A stretch of 64,000 nucleotides of DNA from Rhizobium sp. R634 (GCF_002211305.1 NZ_LOKW01000007.1:105423-169422), one strand, 5' to 3'; shown: positions 15,905-25,879, counted from the stretch's first letter. Numbers and translations: made by a program. Notes: generated by a model from the letters alone, not told the origin.

Positions 15905-17566
15905 ATGCCGAAGGCCAATCCGCGTCATCCGAAATTCCCCATCCCCGGCGGGCCGGAGCTGCGGGCCAAGGGCTGGCGGCAGGAAGCGCTGCTGCGGCTT
16001 CTGGAAAACGTGCTCTCGGTCGGCGAAGACCCCGACAATCTCGTGGTCTATGCCGCGCTCGGCAAGGCGGCGCGCAACTGGGCGGCACATAAGGGTATCG
16101 TCAAGGCGCTGACCGAGATGGAGGAGGACCAGACGCTGCTGATCCAGTCCGGCAAGCCGGTCGGGCTCGTTCGGACGCATGCGAAAGCGCCGCTGGTCAT
16201 CATGGCGAACTGCAATATCGTCGGGCAATGGGCGAAGGCCGAGGTGTTCTACGAGCTGCAGCGCAAGGGACTGATCTGCTGGGGCGGACTGACGGCCGGC
16301 GCCTGGCAATATATCGGCAGCCAGGGCGTCATCCAGGGAACCTACGAGATCTTCATGCGCATCGCCGAACGGCGTTTCGGCGGCGATCTCGCCGGTCGCT
16401 TCGTGCTGACGGCCGGCCTCGGCGGCATGGGCGGCGCGCAGCCGCTCGCCGGCCGCATGGCAGGAGCTGCGATCCTCTGCGTCGACATCGATCCGGAGCG
16501 GGCCCGCAAGCGCCAGCAGATCGGCTATCTCCAGGAGATCGCCCCCGATCTCGACAGCGCCCTTCAGATGATCGACGCGGCGGTGAAGGAGAAGCGGGCG
16601 CTTTCCGTCGGGCTCGTCGGCAATGCGGCGGAAGTCTATCCCGAAATCGCCCGGCGCGGCGTCGTGCCCGATATCGTCACCGACCAGACCTCTGCGCACG
16701 ACCTCGTCTACGGCTATGTGCCAAAGGGTATGAGCCTCGATCAGGTGAGGGGACTGCGTGACGACGGCCAGGGGCAGTTGATGGCGGCAAGCCGCGCCTC
16801 GATCGTCGATCATGTGACGGCGATGCTGGAATTCCAGAAACGCGGCTCCGAGGTCTTCGACAACGGCAACCTCATCCGCACCCAGGCGCGCGAGGGCGGC
16901 GTCGCCAACGCCTTCGACATCCCGATCTTCACCGAAGCCTATCTCCGGCCGCTCTTTGCCCGGGCGATCGGCCCCTTCCGCTGGATGGCTCTGTCGGGCG
17001 AGGAGAGCGATATCGCCCGCATCGACGACCTGCTGCTTGAAATGTTCCCCGACAACAAGATCATCACCAACTGGATCCGGCTGGCGCGCGAGCACATTCC
17101 CTTCGAAGGCCTGCCGGCCCGCATCGCCTGGCTCGGCCATGGCGAACGCACCGCGCTTGCCCTTCGCGTCAATGCGCTGGTGGCAAGCGGCGAGCTGAAA
17201 GGTCCCGTCGCCTTTTCCCGCGACCATCTCGACGCCGGCGCCATGGCGCATCCCAATATTATGACCGAGCGGATGAAAGACGGCTCTGACGCGATCGCCG
17301 ATTGGCCGCTGATCGACGCGATGATGCTCTGCTCGTCGATGGCCGATCTCGTCGTCGTCCATTCCGGCGGCGGCGGCTATGCCGGTTACATGACGAGCTG
17401 CGGCGTCACCGTCGTCGCCGACGGCACCGATGCCGCCGACGAGCGGCTCGACCACGCGCTGACCAACGACACCGCCCTCGGCGTCATGCGATACGCCGAT
17501 GCGGGTTACGAGGAGGCGCTGGACGAGGTGACGAAGAAGGACGTGCCCTATATCCGGCCTGGTTGA
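15905..17566 (+). CDS. Urocanate hydratase homologue; probable thiourocanate hydratase
   Basis: 553 residues, the full length of bacterial urocanases, with the NAD-binding loop AGLGGMGGAQPLAG, ILCVDIDPER and GNAAEVYPEI. The family signature FQGLPxRICW reads FEGLPARIAW at residues 400-409: Gln is Glu, and the conserved Cys (position 410 in the Pseudomonas enzyme) is Ala408 (bases 17126-17128). This argues against plain urocanate and fits a divergent substrate such as thiourocanate. Start chosen at 15905 after GCGAGGA; the frame is open 20 codons earlier. Last gene of the operon. No normal hutH, hutI or hutG accompanies it. Confidence 0.85.
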   Translation: MPKANPRHPKFPIPGGPELRAKGWRQEALLRLLENVLSVGEDPDNLVVYAALGKAARNWAAHKGIVKALTEMEEDQTLLIQSGKPVGLVRTHAKAPLVIMANCNIVGQWAKAEVFYELQRKGLICWGGLTAGAWQYIGSQGVIQGTYEIFMRIAERRFGGDLAGRFVLTAGLGGMGGAQPLAGRMAGAAILCVDIDPERARKRQQIGYLQEIAPDLDSALQMIDAAVKEKRALSVGLVGNAAEVYPEIARRGVVPDIVTDQTSAHDLVYGYVPKGMSLDQVRGLRDDGQGQLMAASRASIVDHVTAMLEFQKRGSEVFDNGNLIRTQAREGGVANAFDIPIFTEAYLRPLFARAIGPFRWMALSGEESDIARIDDLLLEMFPDNKIITNWIRLAREHIPFEGLPARIAWLGHGERTALALRVNALVASGELKGPVAFSRDHLDAGAMAHPNIMTERMKDGSDAIADWPLIDAMMLCSSMADLVVVHSGGGGYAGYMTSCGVTVVADGTDAADERLDHALTNDTALGVMRYADAGYEEALDEVTKKDVPYIRPG

Positions 17567-17668
17567 ACAATCCTGGATTTGCCGATCGCCGTCCTTCCAT
17601 CAGAAACAGCGAGAGCGCAGAAGCGCTTGAGAAATCTTTCAAAGGCATAGGTCGCGGAGAATTTTGTC

Positions 17669-18064
17669 GTGGGTGAAGAAGTTTCAGACCGAATTGTTGA
17701 ACAGCGTTGGCGAAACCGAATCATCGAAGCCATCGAAATTCTCTCGCGCGGCAATGAGGGACTCATTGAAGTGAACTACAATGAGTTCTTCGAGGGTTTT
17801 TACGACTGCTGGCATCACGGGCGATTGGTCGTGCGGCCAAATAGCGCGATCACAGAAGAGGAGGAGCGAGCTGTCGATGCACTTGGGCGGGTGCTGGAAG
17901 GCATTAGTGATGAGACGCGTCACTTCCAAAGTGAAGCTGAATATATTCAGTCAGGGTGCGCTGAGCGGATCAGGCCCGTAGCACAGGACGCATTGAAGGT
18001 TTTTCTCTCACGTGGCCGATTTTCCGAGAATTACGAAGAACTCTCTCCTACCAGCGGCAAATGA
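17669..18064 (+). CDS. Hypothetical protein, 131 residues
   Basis: I do not recognise the family. The start is GTG after GCGGAG. The protein is acidic, rich in Glu and Arg (RIIEAIEILSRGNEGLIEV, EEEERAVDALGRVLEGISDET), with no signal peptide or membrane segment, and looks all-helical. Base composition is visibly more AT-rich than the operon before it, which together with its lone position suggests later acquisition. Small orphan acidic proteins like this can be immunity proteins, but nothing here proves it. Confidence 0.6.
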   Translation: MGEEVSDRIVEQRWRNRIIEAIEILSRGNEGLIEVNYNEFFEGFYDCWHHGRLVVRPNSAITEEEERAVDALGRVLEGISDETRHFQSEAEYIQSGCAERIRPVAQDALKVFLSRGRFSENYEELSPTSGK

Positions 18065-18120
18065 GGCCTTAGACAGCGATAGCGCCAGCTTGCACCGTGG
18101 GCGGCTCGACGGTGAGCGTA

Positions 18121-19758
<1,638 letters not shown>

Positions 19759-19844
19759 TCATCCTTCCACTGCCGATCTAGTCAACACCGCTCCATTTGT
19801 CCAATATATGAAACCGACGATTTCAATAGGTTTTGGAGATGGCG

Positions 19845-20738
19845 ATGGAGCTGCGGCACCTCAGATATTTCCTGGCGGTGGCGGAGGAAGGCAATTTCAC
19901 CCGCGCAGCCGGCAAGCTTGGCATCGGACAGCCGCCGCTCAGCCAGCAGATCCGCGACCTCGAGACGGAGGTGGGTGCGGCGCTCTTTCACCGCGTGCCG
20001 CACGGGGCCGAACTGACGGCGGCGGGTGCTGCGTTCCTCGGCGAGGCAAGGGCCGCGGTGGCGGCAGCGGAGAAGGCGAAGCTTGCCGCGCAGAGAGCCA
20101 ATCGCGGCGAAACCGGACGCCTGTCGCTCGGCTTCACCGCCTCTTCGGCCTTCAATCCAGTGGTCAGCACGACGATCCGCCGCTTTCGCGCCCATTGGCC
20201 GGAGGTGCGGCTGGCGCTGACCGAGATGAATACGCTGGCGCTCATGCAGAAGCTGGAAGCGGGCGAACTCGATGCCGCCTTCATGCGCCCGAGCCTTGAT
20301 GATCCCGCCGGCATCCGGCTGCGGCGACTGCCGGATGAGCCCATGGTGATCGCGCTGCCCGCCAACCATCCCTTGGCACGGCGCAGCAAGCTACCGCTTG
20401 CGGCGCTGGCCGGCGAACCCTTCATCCTCTTTCCCCGGCTGGTGGGTTTGAGCCTCTACGACGATGTCGTGCTGGCCTGCCGCAAGGCAGGGTTCGAGCT
20501 GGCCGTAGCGCAGGAGGCGCCGCAAATTTCTTCCGTCGTCAATCTGGTAGCGGCCGATCTCGGCGTCTCGATCGTGCCGGCCTCGATTTCACAGATCAAG
20601 CTCGAAGGTGTGGTCTACAGGCCAATCGAAGGGCCGCCGGCCGTGGCGCGTCTGGCGCTGGCGATCCTGAAAACACATCACTCGCCCGTCACTGAGAACC
20701 TGATGAGCCTGCTGAGCTATCCTGCCGGATCCCAATAG
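19845..20738 (+). CDS. LysR-family transcriptional regulator
   Basis: 297 residues: N-terminal winged helix-turn-helix (ELRHLRYFLAVAEEGNFTRAAGKLGIGQPPLSQQI) and a C-terminal periplasmic-binding-like effector domain (GRLSLGFTASSAF... VNLVAADLGVSIVPASI). Start chosen at the ATG 19845, six bases after GGAG; two earlier in-frame starts are less likely. Divergent to the MFS-VOC pair, its probable target. The 3' end overlaps the next, converging LysR gene by 22 bases. Confidence 0.9.
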   Translation: MELRHLRYFLAVAEEGNFTRAAGKLGIGQPPLSQQIRDLETEVGAALFHRVPHGAELTAAGAAFLGEARAAVAAAEKAKLAAQRANRGETGRLSLGFTASSAFNPVVSTTIRRFRAHWPEVRLALTEMNTLALMQKLEAGELDAAFMRPSLDDPAGIRLRRLPDEPMVIALPANHPLARRSKLPLAALAGEPFILFPRLVGLSLYDDVVLACRKAGFELAVAQEAPQISSVVNLVAADLGVSIVPASISQIKLEGVVYRPIEGPPAVARLALAILKTHHSPVTENLMSLLSYPAGSQ

Positions 20739-21622
20739 GGCGGGTCGCCGAAGCTCTTCTTCAGATGATCGGCGATGGCGCGCAGCTTGGCCGAGGGATT
20801 TCGGCCCTCGGGATGGGCCATGTAGATAAACTCGGCTTCAGGCCTGCGGCCAACATCGATTTCGGCAAGCCGGCCTTCACGGATGGCCGGACCGGCGATG
20901 AAGGCGGGCAGCAGCGCGATGCCGAGGCCGGCAATGGCGGCGTCGCGAAGCATGTCGCCATTGTTGATTCCGAGCGCCAGTTTCGCGCGGACGAGGACCG
21001 CGCCCTCCGGGGTCTCGAAGCGCCAGTCGGCAACGCCGCGATTGGTGTAGAAGATGCCGCGATGGCTGTTGAGATCGGTCAGCGACGCCGGCACTCCCTC
21101 CCGCGCGAGATAGTCCGGTGAGGCGCAAAGAAGACGGCGGCTCGGCGCAAGCTTCCATGCGACCAGCCGACTGTCGGCGATCGGGCCATGGCGAATGATG
21201 GCGTCGTAACCATCGGAAGCGGCATCGACGCGGCGATCGTCGATATCGAGGGTCAATTCGATCTCGCGATGTTCGGCGAGAAAGGGATAGAGCGCCGGAC
21301 CGAGATGCATGCGGCCGAAGGTGACGGGGGCGGCAATGCGGATCGAGCCGGACAATGTTCCGCGCCGCTCCGCCATAGCGGCTGCGGCGTCCTCGATCTC
21401 GCGCACGATACGCGTTGCGCGCTCCAGGAAAGCCGTCCCATCCTCCGTCAAAGTAAGCTTGCGGGTCGTGCGGTGCAGCAGCATGCCCCCGAGTGACTTC
21501 TCCAGCTCCGCCAGCCTTTCGCTGACGACGGATTTGGAGAGGCGCAGGCGCCGGGCGGCCTCGCTAACCGAGCCGGCCTCGACCACGGCGACGAAAGCGG
21601 CAATGCCCTCGATTCTGATCAT
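20717..21622 (-). CDS. LysR-family transcriptional regulator
   Basis: 301 residues. The N-terminal helix-turn-helix (GIAAFVAVVEAGSVSEAARRLRLSKSVVSERLAELE) is followed by the LysR effector domain, in the group that regulates aldehyde/quinone detoxification and SDR genes (YAIIRHGPIADSRLVAWKLAPS-like region). It is divergent from the SDR gene at 21749, a plausible target. Converges on and overlaps the other LysR by 22 bases at the 3' ends. Confidence 0.9.
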   Translation of the reverse strand: MIRIEGIAAFVAVVEAGSVSEAARRLRLSKSVVSERLAELEKSLGGMLLHRTTRKLTLTEDGTAFLERATRIVREIEDAAAAMAERRGTLSGSIRIAAPVTFGRMHLGPALYPFLAEHREIELTLDIDDRRVDAASDGYDAIIRHGPIADSRLVAWKLAPSRRLLCASPDYLAREGVPASLTDLNSHRGIFYTNRGVADWRFETPEGAVLVRAKLALGINNGDMLRDAAIAGLGIALLPAFIAGPAIREGRLAEIDVGRRPEAEFIYMAHPEGRNPSAKLRAIADHLKKSFGDPPYWDPAG

Positions 21623-21748
21623 TGTTCGGTCTTTCCGAATTCGAATTCCCCGATCTGGAGGCTAATCCGAACGAGAAGAAAATGCCATCTTCCATTCAAC
21701 GGAATGGGACGGCAGGGGCCGCCCCGCTTCAACCCAGGAGATGGAACC

Positions 21749-22513
21749 ATGAACCGCTTGAAGAACAAGGTCGCAATCGTCACCGGCGCAAGCTCCGGAA
21801 TCGGGCGCGTCACGGCAAAGCTCTTTGCTGCCGAAGGCGCAAAGGTCGTCGTCGGCGCCCGCCGCCAGACCGAACTCGACAGTCTTGTCGCGGAGATTAA
21901 GGCGGAGGGCGGCGACGCCGTCGCCGTTGCCGGCGACGTTCGGTCGGAAGACTATCACAAGGCGCTGGTCGCGGCCGCCGTGACGAACTACGGCAAGCTC
22001 GACATCGCCTTCAACAATGCCGGGATCATCGGCGAAGCCGGTCCGAGCACCGGCGTCTCCGAAGCAGGCTTCAGCGAGGCGCTGACCGTCAATCTCACCG
22101 CCTCCTTCCTCGCCGCCAAACACCAGATCGGCGCGATGGCGGAAAATGGCGGCGGCTCGGTGATCTTCACCTCGACCTTCGTCGGCTACAGCTTCGCCTT
22201 TCCCGGCGTTGCCGCCTATGCCGCGAGCAAATCCGGCCTGATCGGCTTGACGCAGGCGCTCGCCGCTGAATTCGGGCCGCAGGGCGTACGCGTCAACGCC
22301 GTGCTGCCGGGCGCCGTCGATACGGACATGTATCGGGACATGAACGATACGGCCGACAAACAGGCTGCCGTCACCAATATGCATGCGCTGAAGCGTGTCG
22401 CGGCACCTGAGGAAGTCGCCCGCTCGGTTCTCTACCTCGCCTCCGACGATGCAAGCTTCGTCACCGGCACGGCCTCGCTTGTTGACGGCGGCATTTCGAT
22501 CACGCGCAGCTGA
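21749..22513 (+). CDS. SDR-family NAD(P)-dependent oxidoreductase
   Basis: 254 residues, classical short-chain dehydrogenase: TGASSGIGRVTAKLF (TGxxxGxG), NNAGIIGEAG (NNAG), the catalytic Ser in IFTSTFVG, YAASKSGLIGL (YxxxK), and a C-terminal VDGGISITRS. The start at 21749 is preceded by AGGAG. Such enzymes reduce or oxidise alcohols/ketones; the substrate is unknown. Divergent LysR at 20717-21622 is the likely regulator. Confidence 0.9.
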   Translation: MNRLKNKVAIVTGASSGIGRVTAKLFAAEGAKVVVGARRQTELDSLVAEIKAEGGDAVAVAGDVRSEDYHKALVAAAVTNYGKLDIAFNNAGIIGEAGPSTGVSEAGFSEALTVNLTASFLAAKHQIGAMAENGGGSVIFTSTFVGYSFAFPGVAAYAASKSGLIGLTQALAAEFGPQGVRVNAVLPGAVDTDMYRDMNDTADKQAAVTNMHALKRVAAPEEVARSVLYLASDDASFVTGTASLVDGGISITRS

Positions 22514-22526
22514 GACGGTGGTAAGC

Positions 22527-22558
22527 CGGCCGGGTTGGTGATCCCTCCAACCCGGCCG
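22527..22558 (+). terminator. Strong hairpin after the SDR gene
   Basis: CGGCCGGGTTGG (22527-22538) and CCAACCCGGCCG (22547-22558) make a perfect 12-bp stem with an 8-base loop, 14 bases after the SDR stop. There is no T run, so it could act as an mRNA 3' end stabiliser rather than a full terminator. Confidence 0.55.
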
Positions 22559-22643
22559 CGACGCCTGGTATCCGCGCGATTGCATGTTCTGCGCCAAAGG
22601 CTTAGGGTCGGGGGCAGGTCAAAAAGGCGACGGGTAGAAAGCC

Positions 22644-23849
22644 ATGGCTCTCAGCGGCAAACGCATCCTCCTCATCATCTCGGGCGGCATCGCGGCTTAT
22701 AAGAGCCTGGATCTGATCCGCCGGCTGCGCGAGCGCGGCGCCAGCGTGCGGCCCGTCATGACCAAAGGAGCGCAGGAATTCGTCACGCCGCTTGCCGTCG
22801 GCGCACTCGCGGCGGATCATGTCTTTGTCGATCTGTTTTCGCGCCAGGACGAACAGGATGTGGGCCACATCAGGCTGGCGCGCGATTGCGATCTGGTTCT
22901 CGTTGCTCCCGTCACTGCCGACCTGATGGCGAAGATGGCGAACGGCTTTGCCGACGATCTCGCCTCGACCGTGCTGCTGGCGACAGAGAGGCCGGTGCTT
23001 GCCGCACCGGCGATGAACCCCAGCATGTGGGCGCATGCGGCGACCCGGCGCAACGCGGCCACGCTACAGCGAGACGGCGTCCGCTTCGTCGGGCCGATGG
23101 CCGGCGAGATGGCCGAAAGCCGGGAGGCGGGCATCGGCCGGATGGCGGAGCCGCTGGAAATCGTCGCCGCAGCCGAAGCGCTGCTGGACGATGGAGAAAA
23201 GCCGCTGAAGGGGCGCAAGGCGATCGTCACGTCAGGACCGACGCATGAGCCGATCGATCCGGTGCGCTACATCGCCAACCGTTCTTCCGGCCGGCAGGGG
23301 CATGCGATCGCCACGGCACTGGCAAAACGCGGGGCCGAGGTGACGCTGGTCTCGGGGCCGGTGACGATCCCCGATCCCGCCGGTGTCCGCGTCATCCATG
23401 TCGAGCGGGCCGAGGAAATGCGCGATGCCGTGCTTGCTGCATTGCCGGCGGATATCGCCGTGATGGTCGCGGCGGTGGCGGACTGGCGCGTGGCCTCGGC
23501 CGCCGATCAGAAACTCAAGAAACATCCCGGCGAATCCATTCCGACGCTGGCGCTCACCGAGAACCCCGACATCCTGAAGACCGTCGGGCATCACACGATG
23601 CGGCCGAATCTGGTGATCGGCTTTGCCGCCGAGACACAGGACGTCGAAAGCAATGCCAGGGCGAAACTCGAAAGAAAGGGCGCCGACATGATCGTCGCCA
23701 ACGATGTCTCCCCCGCGACCGGAATCATGGGCGGCAACCGCAACAGCGTCAAACTGATCCGCCATGACGGCGTCGAGCAATGGCCTGATCTCGCCAAGGA
23801 AGATGTTGCCGAAAGGCTGGCGGCGCTGATTGCTGAGCGGCTCCGCTAG
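22644..23849 (+). CDS. coaBC: Bifunctional phosphopantothenoylcysteine decarboxylase/synthase
   Basis: Two steps of coenzyme A synthesis: CTP-dependent coupling of cysteine to 4'-phosphopantothenate (CoaB, C-terminal) and FMN-dependent decarboxylation (CoaC, N-terminal). 401 residues. CoaC shows ISGGIAAYKSLDLIR, the active-site HIRLARDCDLVLVAPVTAD (His) and APAMNPSMWAH; CoaB begins near residue 190 with VTSGPTHEPIDPVRYIANRSSG and contains the Lys-rich KLKKHPG dimer-lid region. Cytoplasmic. Essential in most bacteria. Confidence 0.95.
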   Translation: MALSGKRILLIISGGIAAYKSLDLIRRLRERGASVRPVMTKGAQEFVTPLAVGALAADHVFVDLFSRQDEQDVGHIRLARDCDLVLVAPVTADLMAKMANGFADDLASTVLLATERPVLAAPAMNPSMWAHAATRRNAATLQRDGVRFVGPMAGEMAESREAGIGRMAEPLEIVAAAEALLDDGEKPLKGRKAIVTSGPTHEPIDPVRYIANRSSGRQGHAIATALAKRGAEVTLVSGPVTIPDPAGVRVIHVERAEEMRDAVLAALPADIAVMVAAVADWRVASAADQKLKKHPGESIPTLALTENPDILKTVGHHTMRPNLVIGFAAETQDVESNARAKLERKGADMIVANDVSPATGIMGGNRNSVKLIRHDGVEQWPDLAKEDVAERLAALIAERLR

Positions 23850-23880
23850 TCGCGAGCGGCTCAGCTGACAGCCGGGCGGC

Positions 23881-24693
23881 TCAAGCCGATACGGCCACAC
23901 GCTGTGGCTTTGGCACGCCGCGCTTCGCCGGCCGGAAGTCGACAACCTCGATGCCGTGCTCGCCGACGATGACGGCGCTGCCGTCAGGAATTTCGGCCCA
24001 GGCATCGACATCGTCATTTAACGGTTCGGACACGAGGCAGTGGCCTGCGCCGACGGGAGAAGCGTAGAGCGTCGGCGCCTTGCGATCTGTGGCATAGCGG
24101 ATCGCATACAGCATCTTCCCATCGGAAAAGGCGGCGGTGAAGCGCAGGAGGATGGAGCCGAGACTGCTTTCGGCTAGGTCCTCGACGAAGCCGACCATAT
24201 CGGCCATCGCAGCGATCGGCGCCTCGCGCAGGCCGAACTGCAGCGCCAGCAGGAACATCAGCTCGGAATCGGTGGTGCCGCCGCGGGCATTGAACAGCTC
24301 GTCATCGAGCATCGCCTCCATCGGCCGGCGCAGACGCTCGAAGCCGGATATCTGGCCATTGTGCATGAAGGACCAGGTATCATGGGTGAAGGGATGGCAG
24401 TTGTCGCGCCGCGTGCCGCCGCCGGTGGCGGCGCGGACATGGGCGAGGAAGAGCGGCGAGCGGATCTGCCGCGCCAGGCTCTTCAGATTGCAATCCGACC
24501 ATGCCGGCAGGATGTCGCGGTAGCGGCCCGGCTCGGGCCTGTCGCCATACCAGGCAATGCCGAAACCATCGCCGTTCGTCGCCGTCTTGGCGCGGGTGGC
24601 GCAATGGGACTGCTCGATCAGCGAATGGGCAGGCGAGGACACCAGCTCCTCGAGATAGAGGGGTTCTCCGCGATAGGCTGCCCAGCGACACAT
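23881..24693 (-). CDS. Class II glutamine amidotransferase (YafJ-like)
   Basis: 270 residues beginning MCRWAAYRGEP, so Cys2 is the N-terminal nucleophile after Met removal. NGDGFGIAWYG, AHVRAATGGG, HPFTHDTWSFMHNGQISGF and GGTTDSELMF are the Ntn-hydrolase signatures. The family hydrolyses glutamine or gamma-glutamyl amides; YafJ is uncharacterised. EgtC of ergothioneine synthesis belongs to the same superfamily, but egtB and egtD are absent here so I do not call it EgtC. Convergent with coaBC. Confidence 0.85.
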   Translation of the reverse strand: MCRWAAYRGEPLYLEELVSSPAHSLIEQSHCATRAKTATNGDGFGIAWYGDRPEPGRYRDILPAWSDCNLKSLARQIRSPLFLAHVRAATGGGTRRDNCHPFTHDTWSFMHNGQISGFERLRRPMEAMLDDELFNARGGTTDSELMFLLALQFGLREAPIAAMADMVGFVEDLAESSLGSILLRFTAAFSDGKMLYAIRYATDRKAPTLYASPVGAGHCLVSEPLNDDVDAWAEIPDGSAVIVGEHGIEVVDFRPAKRGVPKPQRVAVSA

Positions 24694-24964
24694 GGCTTTC
24701 TTGCTCCGGAACCCGCCGCCGCACCGGCGGGAATGCTGAAATTGTCGAACGCTGCGGCTAATAACAGCTTAACGCGGGGGCGATTTGCAAGCCGATCATG
24801 ACTGTTTCGTGACCGGGCAACGGTTCAAATTCCGCAAAACACTGTCTTCTCTCGTGAACGTCTCGCAGGTATCGAGGCGGCGCATCTGTGGATTTCTACT
24901 TGCATCTGAAAAGAATCAGCCTACCTTTGGTCTATCAGCAACAGAACGAAAGGAAGGTGATCCA

Positions 24965-25036
24965 ATGTCTAATGAGATTTCGGACCTCGTAACGGGCATG
25001 GAAGAGGTGATGAAAGCGAGGCAGCCCTCGCTCTAA
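24965..25036 (+). CDS. Small ORF, 23 residues, on a short terminated transcript
   Basis: ATG at 24965 follows a strong AAAGGAAGGTGATCC ribosome site, and the peptide MSNEISDLVTGMEEVMKAR... ends at TAA 25036. It is amphipathic and acidic, with no signal. A stem-loop overlaps its end, and a rho-independent terminator follows 60 bases later. It may be a small protein, a leader peptide, or an ORF inside a regulatory RNA. I do not recognise it. Confidence 0.4.
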   Translation: MSNEISDLVTGMEEVMKARQPSL

Positions 25037-25095
25037 TACCCGCCTTCCTGGGGCTGCATCGACAGTCCAGGCCAGTATGAGGCCAAACTCATGGA

Positions 25096-25121
25096 AAGGG
25101 TCGCCGAGGCGGCCCTTTTTT
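25096..25121 (+). terminator. Rho-independent terminator after the small ORF
   Basis: AAGGGTCGCC (25096-25105) pairs with GGCGGCCCTT (25108-25117), with one G-U pair, followed by a run of T. It ends the short transcript just before the GntR promoter. Confidence 0.75.
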
Positions 25122-25141
25122 ATTGCCTGCTCTTCATCCTG

Positions 25142-25169
25142 TTGACGGAAGATCGAAATCTGTCTACTC
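25142..25169 (+). promoter_or_regulatory. Promoter of the gntR-MFS operon
   Basis: TTGAC at 25142-25146 and CTACTC at 25164-25169 are 17 bases apart, close to the rhizobial CTTGAC-N17-CTATAT consensus. The -10 region is overlapped by the long palindrome at 25163-25199. Confidence 0.5.
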
Positions 25170-25199
25170 ATAAAGTCATCAGATGACTTTATGAGTAGA
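25163..25199. promoter_or_regulatory. 37-base palindromic operator of the GntR regulator
   Basis: Arms of 18 bases (25163-25180 and 25182-25199) pair perfectly around a single centre base. The core TCATCAGATGA resembles FadR-subfamily operators. It covers the predicted -10 and reaches within three bases of the GntR start codon, so bound repressor would block its own transcription. Confidence 0.8.
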
Positions 25200-25201
25200 A
25201 G

Positions 25202-25879
25202 ATGCAGGCGCTCAGCAAGACCAACCTCGCCGACGAGGCGATCGAGGCGATCCGCAGCGACATTCTCGGCAAGCGCTGGGCGGTCGGCGACAAGCTGCCG
25301 AACGAGGCCTCGCTGTCCGCCATGCTTTCCGTCAGCCGCGGTACGGTGCGCGAGGCGGTGCGGGTGCTCGTCTCCCAGGGTTATCTCGAAACCCGGCAGG
25401 GTTCGGGAACCTATGTGCGCTCGACCAGCGATGCCGGCCGGCCGCTGACGATGGCGCGCCGCGCCAGCCTGCGCGACCAGTTCGAAGCGCGCCTGGCGCT
25501 CGATGTCGAGGCAGCCCGGCTGGCAGCGGCGCGCAAGACGCCGGAGACGGTGGCCGGGCTCCGTGGGCTGCTTGACGAACGCGGCAGCTATGCCGGCGGC
25601 GGCGAGGCCGCCTTCATCCAGCGCGACCTCGCCTTCCACAAAGCGGTCATCGCCGCCTCCGGCAACCGCGCGATGATCGAGATCTATGATTTCTTCTCGG
25701 CTTCGATCGCCGACACCATCGCGGCGACGCTCGGCAAGGATATTCCCGAGCCCGACATGCAGGCGCATGCCCGTATTGTCGACGCGATCGAAACCGGCGA
25801 TCCCGACAAGGCGGACTGGGCAGTGCGCCGCTTCATGGCGCCGGTTCTTGCCGCACTCGACCGGATGATCCTGTCATGA
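25202..25879 (+). CDS. GntR-family regulator, FadR subfamily (FCD domain)
   Basis: 225 residues: N-terminal winged helix (LADEAIEAIRSDILGKRWAVGDKLPNEASLSAMLSVSRGTVREAV) and a C-terminal FCD effector domain, in which FEARLALDVEAARLAA, RDLAFHKAVIAASGN (metal His) and MQAHARIVDAIETGD are seen. The Shine-Dalgarno is weak and the start lies against the operator hairpin. It overlaps the MFS gene as ATGA, so repressor and transporter are coupled. Ligand probably an organic acid or amino acid, by family only. Confidence 0.9.
   Translation: MQALSKTNLADEAIEAIRSDILGKRWAVGDKLPNEASLSAMLSVSRGTVREAVRVLVSQGYLETRQGSGTYVRSTSDAGRPLTMARRASLRDQFEARLALDVEAARLAAARKTPETVAGLRGLLDERGSYAGGGEAAFIQRDLAFHKAVIAASGNRAMIEIYDFFSASIADTIAATLGKDIPEPDMQAHARIVDAIETGDPDKADWAVRRFMAPVLAALDRMILS

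Larger units (their letters stand above)
24694..25201. other. 508-base gap with a short structured transcript
   Basis: No protein of ordinary size. The right part holds a 23-codon ORF (24965-25036), inverted repeats (GCAGCCC 25021-25027 with GGGCTGC 25051-25057; GGCC-N7-GGCC near 25070), a terminator (25096-25121), then the GntR promoter and operator (25142-25199). The left 270 bases show nothing I can identify. Confidence 0.6.

Noticed and set aside
10172..17566. The operon as a standard histidine utilisation (hut) operon.
   Set aside because: No hutI or hutG, no MIO triad, altered urocanase Cys, and the presence of hydantoinase, carbamoylase and DUF917 genes.
23881..24693. Calling the class II glutamine amidotransferase EgtC, to pair ergothioneine synthesis with breakdown.
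   Set aside because: Only the broad amidotransferase signatures are seen; egtB and egtD are absent from the window and the protein looks YafJ-like.
25034..25186. In-frame continuation of the 23-residue ORF after its TAA as a readthrough or recoded protein.
   Set aside because: The continued frame runs through the terminator and into the operator, and the encoded residues have no family resemblance.
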